Below the pieces are notes generated by a model that had not been told where the DNA came from, ran no database searches, and saw only the letters and a list, made by a program, of their open reading frames with translations. The position numbers and the translations under genes were made by a program. Shown in pieces: positions 26,409 to 35,734 of a DNA stretch of 64,000 bases. Position 1 is the first letter of the stretch. The number at the start of each line of letters is the position of its first letter. This DNA comes from G963665495 sp963667575 (GTDB taxonomy: Bacteria > Desulfobacterota > Desulfovibrionia > Desulfovibrionales > Desulfovibrionaceae): contig CAXXHY010000008.1 of the NCBI GenBank assembly GCA_963667575.2, forward strand, positions 1-64,000. Reading direction: 5' to 3'.

Positions 26409-27698
26409 TTACTGGTGTTGCCTGAGCGCAAAAGGAGCGTCCGGGCGATAAAAGCGCATTGTCTTTTCAGACGCTGCCAGGGACGCATAGGTTTCAGCTG
26501 TGTCTGTTGCATCGTCCTCGATGCTGCGTACGGGGCCTATGCCGCTGCGCAGGGCATGCACCAGATTGGGATCCTGGGACAACAAGGTGAAAATGTCGGC
26601 GAGTTCTGATGGTTGGGCGGGGTTGAAAAGCAATCCGTTATGTCCGTGGATGACCACTTCGGGCAGGGCTCCGGACCGTGCGGCAATAACGGGAATACCG
26701 TGGGACAGGGCTTCCCGTGCCACGAAAGAGAAGGTTTCCATACGCGAGGGCAGCACCAGGACGTCTGTCTGCGAAAAAATCAGGCGGAGGTTTCCCTTGG
26801 AATAGCGTCCGTAGTAGGTGACTCGTTTTTCCGGTTTGACGAGAAATTTGATTCCGTTGAAATAGATGGGATTGTTGATGCTTCCGTAAATCTGCAGAAC
26901 TGCTTGGCGCGTATCGGCCATATTGAAGGCATTGACGGCGATGTCCAGCCCCTTCACATGGCAGATTCCGCCCAGGTAGGTGAAGCGGACAGTCCGGCTG
27001 CGGCGTTTGGGAGGCTGCTGCGCGTCGGGCAGGCGCATGCCCAGATCCGCGCGGTTTTCCCTGGAAGTACGCAGTCCGAATTCATGGTGCAGGTTTCTGC
27101 TGAAATCCGAAGGATAGCGGACGAAGTCCAGCAAGGAGAAATGCTTTTTGGCCAATTCAGTTCGGTGCTGCATGTCGCGCAGGGGTCTTTTAAGGGGGGG
27201 AAGCTGCTGCATGCGGCGGATAGTCTGGATGCAGCGGCTGCATTTGTTTGCTGAAGTCGGACCCGAGCACAGTTTTCCGTAGGCATCCTGCAAGATGGAA
27301 TTTGCGCAGAGAAAGGAAAAATCATGGGCCGTGTAGACCGTCGGGATTCCGGCCTGATAGGCTGCGTCCAGGACCGCGAAGGAAAATCCCTGAAAACTGT
27401 GGAGATGGATGATTTCAGGGCGCTCGCGGTGAAGAACATGGCGCAGCATATGGCGGATGCGCGTATTGTTGTTGTGTCCGAGTTCGTCAATACGCACGGG
27501 CATTTGTATGGTGGGCAGATCCTGAAAGTAATCATGGATGGGCGCCAGTGGCACGGTTTTGTCGTTGACCGTCCGGGTATACAAAATGCGTACGTCATGA
27601 CCTTGTTGCACGAGAGCGGATGAGAGTTCGAAAACGTATTGTTCGACTCCGGAAACTTTAGAGGGCAAAAAGTCATTGACGACCATGAGTGCGCGCAT
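26409..27698 (-). CDS. GT4-family glycosyltransferase
   Basis: A 429-residue retaining glycosyltransferase with two Rossmann-like halves. The N-terminal half starts ALMVVNDFLPSKVSGVEQYVFELSSAL and includes YTAHDFSFLC. A cysteine group (CANS, CSGP, CSRC) resembles those in some GT4 proteins. The C-terminal donor site has FTYLGGICHVKGLDIAV and the E-x7-E element near METFSFVAREALSHGIPV, SGALPEVV. GAGGAG precedes ATG 27698. No other polysaccharide genes adjoin, so the product is not predictable. Confidence 0.9.
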   Translation of the reverse strand: MRALMVVNDFLPSKVSGVEQYVFELSSALVQQGHDVRILYTRTVNDKTVPLAPIHDYFQDLPTIQMPVRIDELGHNNNTRIRHMLRHVLHRERPEIIHLHSFQGFSFAVLDAAYQAGIPTVYTAHDFSFLCANSILQDAYGKLCSGPTSANKCSRCIQTIRRMQQLPPLKRPLRDMQHRTELAKKHFSLLDFVRYPSDFSRNLHHEFGLRTSRENRADLGMRLPDAQQPPKRRSRTVRFTYLGGICHVKGLDIAVNAFNMADTRQAVLQIYGSINNPIYFNGIKFLVKPEKRVTYYGRYSKGNLRLIFSQTDVLVLPSRMETFSFVAREALSHGIPVIAARSGALPEVVIHGHNGLLFNPAQPSELADIFTLLSQDPNLVHALRSGIGPVRSIEDDATDTAETYASLAASEKTMRFYRPDAPFALRQHQ

Positions 27699-28197
27699 AC
27701 GTTCTCCTCAGGTTACAGATGATTTCGGCGAGCTTTCCGTGGGCATTTCATCCGCCTGCGTATTTGATCGGCAGATTGGCCGGATAATTTAGGGACTGCA
27801 TGGGGCCGGATCATCGAAAAAAACGGGGCGGCCTATTTTCGCGCACGTTGAGCCCTGTTTTAGCGCAACCGGAGCGGCCGGAGGAAAAAACAGGAAACAT
27901 TTTGCAGGGGGAAGGACAATATTTCAGAAAGGGGGCACCGGTCACTGGTACGCCAGGAGAAAAGGTCTTGAGGAGAGTAAAATGCAGGAAAAAAAGAATG
28001 CTTTTTTCTGTTTTTAGATGCGCTTCCAGTGTTTTTTAGTAAATGTGTCGCAAGCGTGGCCAGTTGCATGATCATTTATATTGATACTGTAAAAGAGTCT
28101 TTGTAAGTAAAGTACTACGTGACTGCACTTTGACTTTATCCGGCTTTTTTCATAGTTGTAAAAGACATTACATCAAACTGAAAGACTGGATAAGAAA
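27699..28197. other. 499-base intergenic region
   Basis: Divergent promoter region between the glycosyltransferase and the response regulator. An 11-codon mini-frame (27981-28016) sits behind GAGGAG and overlaps an A/T hairpin, but is too short to support. Nothing else was recognised. Confidence 0.5.
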
Positions 28198-28854
28198 ATG
28201 CGCATTTTGATAGTTGACGATCATACTGTAGTTCGCAAAGGTATCATCGAGATTATTAATGAAACCGTACAGCCTGCGGGAACTTCGGCCTCGCAATCGC
28301 CCAAATTCGACGAAGCAAGCAACACTTTCGAAGCGTTGGAACTGGTGCGCAAGCAAATGTACGACCTGCTCATCGTGGACATATCACTGCCGGACGTAAG
28401 CGGCCTGGATCTGATCCGCGAGATCAGGGACGAAGTCGGCCAGGTTCCGATTCTGGTCTTGAGCATGCACCCTGAGGAAAGTTACGCCATCAGGGCGTTT
28501 CGTGCCGGAGCCAACGGCTACCTGAACAAGGCTTCCGTTCCTGAAGAACTCAAGGGCGCCATAGAAAAAGTGCTCAGCGGCGGGACCTACGCCAGCCCGA
28601 ACATGACGGATGCCCTGGTCAAGGAACTCAGCGACGCCAATGAGATCAAGCACCCGCACGAGACCCTTTCCGAACGCGAATGGCAGGTACTGCGTCTGCT
28701 CGCCAGGGGCAAGAAACTGACGACCATTGCGGAGTTGCTCAACCTGCATCCCAAAACCGTCAGCACGTACAAGACGCGCTTGATGAAGAAGCTTCAGGTC
28801 GAAAACAACGCGGAACTGATCCATTACGTCATGAATCAGGATCTGATGGGCTGA
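28198..28854 (+). CDS. NarL/FixJ-type response regulator, orphan
   Basis: A 218-residue transcription factor. The receiver (about 1-130) has the acidic pair DD at 8-9 (IVDDHTVVRKG), phospho-acceptor Asp61 (LLIVDISLPDVSG), Ser (LVLSMH) and Lys (YLNKAS). A roughly 12-residue insertion (QPAGTSASQSPK) lengthens the first loop. The LuxR-type HTH is ETLSEREWQVLRLLARGKKLTTIAELLNLHPKTVSTYKTRLMKKL (about 155-200). No adjacent histidine kinase was found, so the partner is unknown. Confidence 0.93.
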   Translation: MRILIVDDHTVVRKGIIEIINETVQPAGTSASQSPKFDEASNTFEALELVRKQMYDLLIVDISLPDVSGLDLIREIRDEVGQVPILVLSMHPEESYAIRAFRAGANGYLNKASVPEELKGAIEKVLSGGTYASPNMTDALVKELSDANEIKHPHETLSEREWQVLRLLARGKKLTTIAELLNLHPKTVSTYKTRLMKKLQVENNAELIHYVMNQDLMG

Positions 28855-29505
28855 GGCTGTCCGCAATCACGGTGCCGGTTCCCGGTTATTCACGCCTGCG
28901 GACATACCGCACAGGGGTGTCATGCGTCGCGTGATTTTGCTTGTCGTTGTTTCATGAATTTTTTGTATTCTTTTTCGGAGGGCAGTCCTCTCCGATTATT
29001 CCCCTATGAGAATCTGTATACTTAGTGCAGAAAATTTTGGCATTTTTGCATGGAGTTATTGAGGCAGTTCGCCCTTCGGGGAAACTGGCAGTTATGTTCT
29101 TTTCGTTCTCAGCATACCGGTATGACGGTATCTGAAGCGTACGCGATCATGGAAAAGCTATCTGGTTCTGGGATTCTATAAAATGGTCTTTTATTTTAAT
29201 CTCCTGAAATTAAAGGAGATATTTAAAGTCGGTCAGGGAGGGAAAACAGGAGGAAAAATAGTCCTACGTAACTTCCGCTGTCTCCACGTTTTATTTTTTC
29301 TGATGCGTTTTGGCTCAAAAAGTGTCAAAAGTAATCATTGAGGATTGGGTTCCCGATGTCCGGTTTTGAACAGACCGTTCTCTTCCGGCGGATGTGGTAT
29401 CGTTACCTGTTCGCCGGTTCTTGTTGAGCCCCGCGCTTCCCAATCCTTGTGGCAACCTTTTGCGGCAACGTCCGGAAGAAAGACCCTTTGGCGGGGCAAA
29501 GTTGT
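28855..29505. other. 651-base intergenic region with hairpins
   Basis: No gene seen. Two structures stand out: a CAGTT...AACTG stem with an inner GCCC-TTC-GGGG loop at about 29065-29090, and ATCTCCT (29199-29205) pairing with AGGAGAT (29214-29220), which would bury an AAGGAG sequence. Either may belong to the leader of the TPR gene downstream. Confidence 0.45.
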
Positions 29506-30306
29506 ATGACGAATTATGAAGCTGGTGCAAAAACAGGCATGAACGAAGTAGCAATGGAACAGAGTAAAGGTCTGCGGGGTGTTTTTTCCACTGAGGGAAA
29601 AATGACCATAGGCCACGGCACGACCAAACGAAAGGTCAAAAAACAGTTCTATGTCTTTGCCGAAGAGATGGAAGACGGGCAGATAGCCCTGCGTCCGCTC
29701 AATGACAAATTTCTCCCTGCAGGGAGCACGACCACAATCAGCAAAAAGGAGCTGCTCAAGTCGTACCTTCCCGAGCCGTCCATGTACGTGAACAAAGTCT
29801 TTCCCGTACTGCGCAACCTTTCTCAGACCGTGGCGAAAGGGGAGGAACACCTGCGACGCGGCGAAAATTTTTCCGCCGAATACGAGTTCAAGAATGCTCT
29901 GCGTCTGGATGAAAACCACATCCGGGCCACGTTCGGACTCGGGCTTTCCTATCTGCATCAAGGGGATACGCGAAAGGGCGAGATAGTCTTCCGCAGGCTG
30001 GTAAAGCTCGACGGCGCCTTTGAGAAGAAGCACAAGCATTTGTTCAATGAATTCGGAATACAGCTGCGTAAGAACAAGCTGTACGCGCAGGCATTGCACT
30101 ATTATTTCCGCGCCTACAGACTCAGCCGCGCTGACGAGAATCTGATATACAATCTTTCCCGCACCCTTTGCGAGCTGGGCAGGCTGAAAAGCGCCAGATT
30201 CTTTCTCGGCAAGGCCTTGCAACTCAATCCGGAGTTCAAGGAAGCAGGTTCCTTGCTGGAGTTCGTGGTCGACGCCCTGGATGATTCGGATCTGGATCTG
30301 CTGTAA
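29506..30306 (+). CDS. TPR-repeat protein
   Basis: A 266-residue soluble protein. The first part (about 25-95) is a conserved beta-rich region (GVFSTEGKMTIGHGTTKRKVKKQFYVFAEEMEDG, LRPLNDKFLPAG) that I associate with TPR proteins of desulfovibrios; the second part (about 110-250) contains three or four TPRs (AEYEFKNALRLDENHIRATFGLGLSYLHQGDT; FLGKALQLNPEFKEAG). The acidic tail is DALDDSDLDLL. The start is uncertain: ATG 29506, 29539 and 29554 all lack a strong ribosome site. Function unknown, likely a scaffold. Confidence 0.8.
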   Translation: MTNYEAGAKTGMNEVAMEQSKGLRGVFSTEGKMTIGHGTTKRKVKKQFYVFAEEMEDGQIALRPLNDKFLPAGSTTTISKKELLKSYLPEPSMYVNKVFPVLRNLSQTVAKGEEHLRRGENFSAEYEFKNALRLDENHIRATFGLGLSYLHQGDTRKGEIVFRRLVKLDGAFEKKHKHLFNEFGIQLRKNKLYAQALHYYFRAYRLSRADENLIYNLSRTLCELGRLKSARFFLGKALQLNPEFKEAGSLLEFVVDALDDSDLDLL

Positions 30307-30332
30307 CGGCAGAACGCGTCGGGGCGTAACGC

Positions 30333-30701
30333 TTATTCCTGCTTTTCCCCGTCAGCCACCTCTCCCTTGTATTTGAAGATCCCTTTGTCCGGGGTTATCT
30401 CCACCTCTTCGAACAGCTGGTCCACCAGTGTGATGATGCCACCCTTTTTAGCCGGATAATAAAGGTTCATGCCGCCCTGTTGCCGCGGCACCAGCAGGCT
30501 GAAGCCCTTTTCCGAGATCATCCCGGCATAGAAGAAGCAAACGGGCTTGCAGTTCCATTTGCGATTTTTCAGGCACATCTGTTCGCCGACGCGCAGGGTG
30601 TACTCCTGGCCTATCTGCTCGTCGTAACAGCCAGCCAGGGCCGGAAGGCTCCAGAACAAAAGCACAAAGGAAACGGAGACAAGGATCAGGGACAAACGCA
30701 T
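30333..30701 (-). CDS. Exported small hypothetical protein
   Basis: A 122-residue protein with a signal peptide (about 1-23, ending PALA before GCYDEQ) and four cysteines in the mature part (GCYDEQ, EQMCLKN, WNCKPVCFF), suggesting one or two disulfides. AGGAGA precedes ATG 30701. No family recognised. Convergent with the TPR gene. Confidence 0.75.
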   Translation of the reverse strand: MRLSLILVSVSFVLLFWSLPALAGCYDEQIGQEYTLRVGEQMCLKNRKWNCKPVCFFYAGMISEKGFSLLVPRQQGGMNLYYPAKKGGIITLVDQLFEEVEITPDKGIFKYKGEVADGEKQE

Positions 30702-30736
30702 GGATATTCTCCTGTGATTTGTTTCTGCTTATCGCA

Positions 30737-32593
30737 TCAGGCCTGGGAAAGGTTCATTTCGCTTGCCAGGGCATACAGGTAAAAGCTGAACCCTGTGGGA
30801 AAGTCGGATGCCACCTGGGCGAAGTGAATGCCCATGGCTGCGGCTTTGTCAGCAAATTCGCTGTTGCCGGTGAGCCTGGCAAGACGCGTCATGTTGTAAA
30901 AGGCCACGGTATTGCCGCTGGGAATGGCCGAATCGTACAGGCTTTTGGGCCTGGCGATGAGTTTTTCCTGCAGCTCGCTGGAAGTATAGAAAAAACCGGG
31001 TTTTTCCTGATCCCAGAAAAGATCGCAGGCGGTTTGCATAAGCTCGGCCGCCTGGTCCAGATATTCCTTGCGCCCCGCCAGACCGAGTTCCACAAGTCCC
31101 CAGGTCATGAACGCGTAATCGTCCAGATGGGCCGGAAGTCCGGCGGATCCGTTGCGGTAGCGGTGCAGCAGCACGCGCCGTGATCCTTCCCGGACAGTGG
31201 CGATGCTGCCGATGCAGTCGGCGGCTTTGGCTGCGGCGTCCAGATATTCGTCCATGCCGAAAACGCGCCCGGCAGCGGCAAAGGCGGCGATCATCAGTCC
31301 GTTCCAGTCCGTGAGCACCTTATCGTCCAGCAAGGGGCGCGGACGCTTGTTGCGCAGGGCCAGAAGGCGTTCCCGGACCAGGGCGTCGCGTTCCTCGGCG
31401 TCTTCCAGGCTTATGCCCAGGTAGTCCGCGGTCTGCTGCAGGGTGTGCAGGACGTGGAGGATGTTGCCCCCGGTGGGTTGCTGCGTGGCTTCTTCCAGAA
31501 AATTGCCGTCGCGTTCGGCGCCGTAATGATAGGCGGCGAACAGGGCGTCCGGGCCGAGGGTCTCTTCCAGTTCCTGCCATTGAAAGACGTAGAATTTACC
31601 TTCCTCGCCTTCGCTGTCCGCGTCCTCTCCCGTATAAAAACAGCCTTCCGGGGCAGTGAGCCGCTCGGAAACATAAGCGAGAATTTCGCAGGCCGCCTGT
31701 TTGTAAAACGGATGAGAGGTGATTTCGTAGGCCTGGGTGTAGGCCATGCACAGCAGAGCCTGGTCGTAGAGCATTTTTTCAAAGTGGGGCAGCAGCCACT
31801 GGGCGTCGGTGGAATAGCGGTGAAAGCCGAAACCAAGCTGGTCGAACAGTCCGCCGCGTCGCATATTGACCAGGGTTGCCAGAGCCATGTCCAAAGGCTT
31901 TTTTTCCTGGCTCAGGGCATGAAATCCCAACAGAAACAGAAGATTGTGCGGAGAAGGAAATTTGGGTGCAGGTCCGAATCCGGCGTACTGCGGATCAAAT
32001 GCGTCGCTGAGTTGGGCCACTGCCGCGGCAAAGAGTTCTTCCGGAGGCATGGCCGGCTGGCCCGATGAACCAATGTGGTCTTCCTGGCAGAGCTGTCGTA
32101 CCCGCTCCGTGGTGGCTTCGATTTCCGGCAGAAATTCCTGCTGTTTTTCCAGCCACAGGGCCTTGACCCTGATGGGCAGTTCGATCATGCCCAGCTGCCC
32201 CATTTTGGTTTCCTTGGGCAGATAGGTGAACGAGAACACTGGTTTGCCGTCCGGGGTGATGATCACGTTCAGCGGCCAGCCGCCGCGATTGGTCATCAGG
32301 TGGCAGGCGGCCATGTAGATTTTGTCGATGTCCGGCCGTTCCTCGCGGTCGACTTTGATGCAGACGAAGACGTCGTTCATGGCCGTGGCCACGGCCGGAT
32401 CTTCAAAGGACTGGTGAGCCATCACATGGCACCAGTGGCAGGTCGCGTATCCGATGGATACGAAGAGCAGCTTGTTTTCCTTTCTGGCTTTGTCAAAGGC
32501 TTCTTCGCCCCACGGATACCAGTTCACGGGGTTGTGCGCGTGTTGCAGCAGATAGGGGCTGAGTTCGTCGGCAAGTTTGTTGGTGTATTGCAT
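30737..32593 (-). CDS. DUF255 / YyaL-type thioredoxin-domain protein
   Basis: A 618-residue protein of the YyaL/SPATA20 family. The N-terminal thioredoxin-like domain (about 1-165) has the signature NKLADELSPYLLQHAHNPVNWYPWGEEAF and a CHWCHVM active-site-like motif. The rest is an (alpha/alpha)6 barrel-like region (KFPSPHNLLFLL, FEKMLYDQALL, DDKVLTDWNGLMI), similar to sugar epimerases. Biochemical activity is not established. ATG 32593 with AAGGTG upstream was preferred over a GTG four codons earlier. Confidence 0.92.
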   Translation of the reverse strand: MQYTNKLADELSPYLLQHAHNPVNWYPWGEEAFDKARKENKLLFVSIGYATCHWCHVMAHQSFEDPAVATAMNDVFVCIKVDREERPDIDKIYMAACHLMTNRGGWPLNVIITPDGKPVFSFTYLPKETKMGQLGMIELPIRVKALWLEKQQEFLPEIEATTERVRQLCQEDHIGSSGQPAMPPEELFAAAVAQLSDAFDPQYAGFGPAPKFPSPHNLLFLLGFHALSQEKKPLDMALATLVNMRRGGLFDQLGFGFHRYSTDAQWLLPHFEKMLYDQALLCMAYTQAYEITSHPFYKQAACEILAYVSERLTAPEGCFYTGEDADSEGEEGKFYVFQWQELEETLGPDALFAAYHYGAERDGNFLEEATQQPTGGNILHVLHTLQQTADYLGISLEDAEERDALVRERLLALRNKRPRPLLDDKVLTDWNGLMIAAFAAAGRVFGMDEYLDAAAKAADCIGSIATVREGSRRVLLHRYRNGSAGLPAHLDDYAFMTWGLVELGLAGRKEYLDQAAELMQTACDLFWDQEKPGFFYTSSELQEKLIARPKSLYDSAIPSGNTVAFYNMTRLARLTGNSEFADKAAAMGIHFAQVASDFPTGFSFYLYALASEMNLSQA

Positions 32594-32821
32594 GGGCTGG
32601 TGCACCTTATGCGAGCCTGCTCGCGTTTGTCCGGAAACAGGGCGGTGGTTCCGTTTGGGCCGGTTTGCGGCGTCAAAACCGGTACGCTGCCCGGATCGGA
32701 TTCATGTCTGTTTTGCTCCAATGGAGATGACCAGGACTTAGCATGCCGTACGCGGAAAAGACAAGGGAGGCCGACAGATCAGAATATTCGTTCACGAACA
32801 ATATCGCAGGCGGGAGTTTTC

Positions 32822-32853
32822 GGCGGAATTGCCGTCTGGGCAGCAATCCCGCC
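32822..32853 (-). terminator. Hairpin after the chemoreceptor gene
   Basis: On the minus strand GGCGGGATTGC (32853-32843) pairs with GCAATTCCGCC (32832-32822), one G-U pair included. It follows the chemoreceptor stop by 9 bases. No T run follows. Confidence 0.45.
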
Positions 32854-32861
32854 GGGGGGCG

Positions 32862-35174
32862 TCAGGACATGACGTCGATGACCTGGGTCAGTTCGGATGC
32901 CATACGAGCCACTTCCTGGACGGCTTTGGTGGATTCGGCCATGAGATCCGAGGACTCGCGCGTTAGCTGGTTCACTTCTTCGGTGGAATGGTTGATCTGT
33001 TCGCTGGTGGAGGACTGCTCCTCCGCGGCTGTGGCAATGCCGCTGACCTGGGATGCGGCGCTATCCATCAAGGCGACGATGGTCTTGAGCACCTCTCCGG
33101 ACTGCACAGCAAGTTTTGTGCTGTCGGATACCGTGGTCACGGTGTTGTCCGTGGCTTCGATGTTCTGGTCGGCAACGGTCTGAATGTTGGCGATTGCCGA
33201 CCCCACCTCCTTGGTGGCGGACATGGTCTTTTCTGCAAGTTTGCGCACCTCGTCGGCCACAACGGCAAAACCGCGGCCGGCTTCACCCGCACGGGCCGCT
33301 TCAATGGCGGCGTTGAGCGCGAGCAGGTTGGTCTGGTCCGCGATGTCGGTGATGACGTTCATGACGTTGCCGATGTCCCTGGCTTGGTCGCCGAGTTTGC
33401 TCATGGAGTTTTTCAGGTCCAGAGACTGGTGCTGGACATTGTCGATGGTCCGGATCAATTCCGTCAGGTTCGATGCGCCTTTTTCAGCCTCCAAACGGGC
33501 TTCTTCCGTCACTTTGGCGGCCTGGGCGGCGTTTTGGGCCACTTCCAGCACCGATGTGTTCATCTGATTCATGGCAGTGGCGGTTTCTTCCATGCGTTCG
33601 TGCTGCGTCATGGCGCCCTTGTTGGCCTGCTCTACCTGTGCGGAAAGTTCCTCGGCTGCAGTGGCCAGGTGCTGGGAAATGGATTCGGCTTCTGCCGCGG
33701 CTTTGGAAATCTTGGCGTTCTGTTCCTCGATTTTTTTCTGCTGGGTTCGGATTTCTGTCAGGTCGATGACATTGGTCACGGAGCCCAGCAGGCGGCCGTC
33801 AATATCGTAGAAAGGTTTGGCCGTTACGCGCAGAGTGCAGTTGTAGTTGTTGGGAAAGGTATGGGTGAATTCCACATCCACCAGGCGATGTTCTTCAATG
33901 GCCTGCTTGTCGAAGCATTGGCTGGTATCCTTGTCGAAATAAAAGCGTCCTGCAGGCATGCCTATGAACTCGTCCGGATTTTTGGAACTTCTGCACAGTT
34001 CGGCAAGTTGCGGGTTGAGCCAGCTTATATTCAGATCGGTATCCACGATTGCGCACGGCAAGGACATGCCGTCCAGTACGCCCTCGGCAAAACCCAGCTT
34101 GTTCTTCAATTCGGCGACCATGATTTTGATTTTATCGGTGAGCATTTCGAATTCATAGCGGTATTTTCCATGGAGTTCGGCCTTGAGATCGCCTTCAGCA
34201 ATGGCTGTGGTGAATTCGAGAATGGCACTTATGGGGTGCACCACGAACTTGCGAATCAACAGCATGCAGATGGCGGCAATAAGCACCAGAACAACCACGC
34301 CACCGATGATAAGAATGTTTCTTTGGGACAGGGCAGTTGCGGCGAGGTCGTTGTGGTACGCCGTCATGACCACTTGCCAGTGCACATCCGGGACACGATC
34401 GAAGACCATGACCTTTTCCCGGCCTTCAAAAGTATAGTCAAACGTTCCTGTTCCCATGCTGAAGGTTTTTGCGTTGTGTTTCTGGGTCATGTCCCTGCTG
34501 AGAAGGATACTCTTGTTTTTGGGATAGGCAATTAGGGTGCCGTCGGATGCCATAACATATCCGTATCCGTTTTCCCCCACCTTGATAGGATCCAGTGTGT
34601 TGATTGAAAAGGAACTCCAGTCCGGGTAGAGCACCACACCCCCAAGCAGGTTGCCTTGTGAGTCCTTTATCTGGCCGGTGACAGGAAAAATTAAGTGGGT
34701 GCCGTCTTTTGATTTGAATACGGTACCATGAATCTGTGGGGTATCTTTATCTGGGGCAAGGGCATCCTGGAAAAAAAACATGGATTTTACACTATTGTCA
34801 TCAGAAGCCTGGATATGTTGTCCGAAAATAATTTTACCTGTTGTATCAAAGACTGTTGCAGCATAATAAAAGGGAATACTTGTAAGTATTTCCTTTAAAG
34901 CAGTTTTTCCTGCATTGATATCTTTTCCCTGCACCGCATTGATGATAATTCCATCCTGAGTCAGTACATGGACAAGTCCCTTAGATTCCTCAAGATAGTT
35001 GGCTATTGAAGTAGTTGCAGATCTTACAAATTCTTGCATATTAGTTTTTTGCGTTTCTAATGTACTATTGAATGTATTTTTGCTGATCCATAGTACGGAG
35101 ACAATAAGTACGCATGCAATGAATCCATTGACAGTTAGTAGCAAAATTGAGTTGATGCTCTTAAATTTTACCAT
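32862..35174 (-). CDS. Methyl-accepting chemotaxis protein with Cache and PAS domains
   Basis: A 770-residue receptor. A first transmembrane helix (about 9-28) is followed by a periplasmic double-Cache-type sensor (about 35-285; LGGVVLYPDWSSFS, GENGYGYVMASDGTLIAYP), a second helix (about 288-310) and HAMP (about 312-365). A PAS domain (about 375-475) precedes the signalling region with the hairpin tip IADQTNLLALNAAIEAARAG and GRGFAVVADEVRKLAEKT. No pentapeptide for CheR/CheB tethering is visible at the end. GAGGGA precedes ATG 35174. The ligand is unknown. Confidence 0.95.
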   Translation of the reverse strand: MVKFKSINSILLLTVNGFIACVLIVSVLWISKNTFNSTLETQKTNMQEFVRSATTSIANYLEESKGLVHVLTQDGIIINAVQGKDINAGKTALKEILTSIPFYYAATVFDTTGKIIFGQHIQASDDNSVKSMFFFQDALAPDKDTPQIHGTVFKSKDGTHLIFPVTGQIKDSQGNLLGGVVLYPDWSSFSINTLDPIKVGENGYGYVMASDGTLIAYPKNKSILLSRDMTQKHNAKTFSMGTGTFDYTFEGREKVMVFDRVPDVHWQVVMTAYHNDLAATALSQRNILIIGGVVVLVLIAAICMLLIRKFVVHPISAILEFTTAIAEGDLKAELHGKYRYEFEMLTDKIKIMVAELKNKLGFAEGVLDGMSLPCAIVDTDLNISWLNPQLAELCRSSKNPDEFIGMPAGRFYFDKDTSQCFDKQAIEEHRLVDVEFTHTFPNNYNCTLRVTAKPFYDIDGRLLGSVTNVIDLTEIRTQQKKIEEQNAKISKAAAEAESISQHLATAAEELSAQVEQANKGAMTQHERMEETATAMNQMNTSVLEVAQNAAQAAKVTEEARLEAEKGASNLTELIRTIDNVQHQSLDLKNSMSKLGDQARDIGNVMNVITDIADQTNLLALNAAIEAARAGEAGRGFAVVADEVRKLAEKTMSATKEVGSAIANIQTVADQNIEATDNTVTTVSDSTKLAVQSGEVLKTIVALMDSAASQVSGIATAAEEQSSTSEQINHSTEEVNQLTRESSDLMAESTKAVQEVARMASELTQVIDVMS

Positions 35175-35734
35175 TTATTCCCTCACGTGATTTAATGTTG
35201 AACCGCCCTATAGAAAAAGTATTTGTTATGAAAAAAATGATAAGGAATATATTTATTGTGTAAGAAAAAACCCACAAGAAATATATAAATTCAGTGAATT
35301 AGTTTAAATGTCTTAAATGTTGGTATATATACAGTTATATTATGTCAACGAAAAACATGAATTTTAAGAAGCAATAGATGTTCTTTAGAGAGATTGTGAA
35401 TATTTATTTTAGAATAATTTTCTGCATTTGAATAAACCCTTTGACGTTGCATGAATGAAAAGAAAATGATCTTTTGTTTTACGATTAGATAACGATATTT
35501 TAAAATATCTTTAGATTTGTTTATGCAGGTGATCGTTTGCATAGCCTGCAATTAAGGAATTCACGGAGAGTAATGGTGTGTGCAGGTATTGGGCAACCCG
35601 GGTAATTATCCAGCTAGAGCCTTTGGGTGGGAATCAGATCATCGCAAAAGCAGTTGCCATTTATTGAAAATCTGTGGCATAAATCTGCTAATCATCCCAA
35701 AAATGGCGGGTAATCTTCTTACTTTGGAGGGATC
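35175..35734. other. 560-base AT-rich intergenic region
   Basis: Divergent control region between the chemoreceptor and a hybrid kinase. Low-complexity AT-rich sequence with no supported gene or recognised operator. Confidence 0.5.

Noticed and set aside
27981..28016. 11-codon leader-peptide-like frame behind GAGGAG
   Set aside because: Too short, no regulatory codons or attenuator logic, and it overlaps a simple A/T hairpin.
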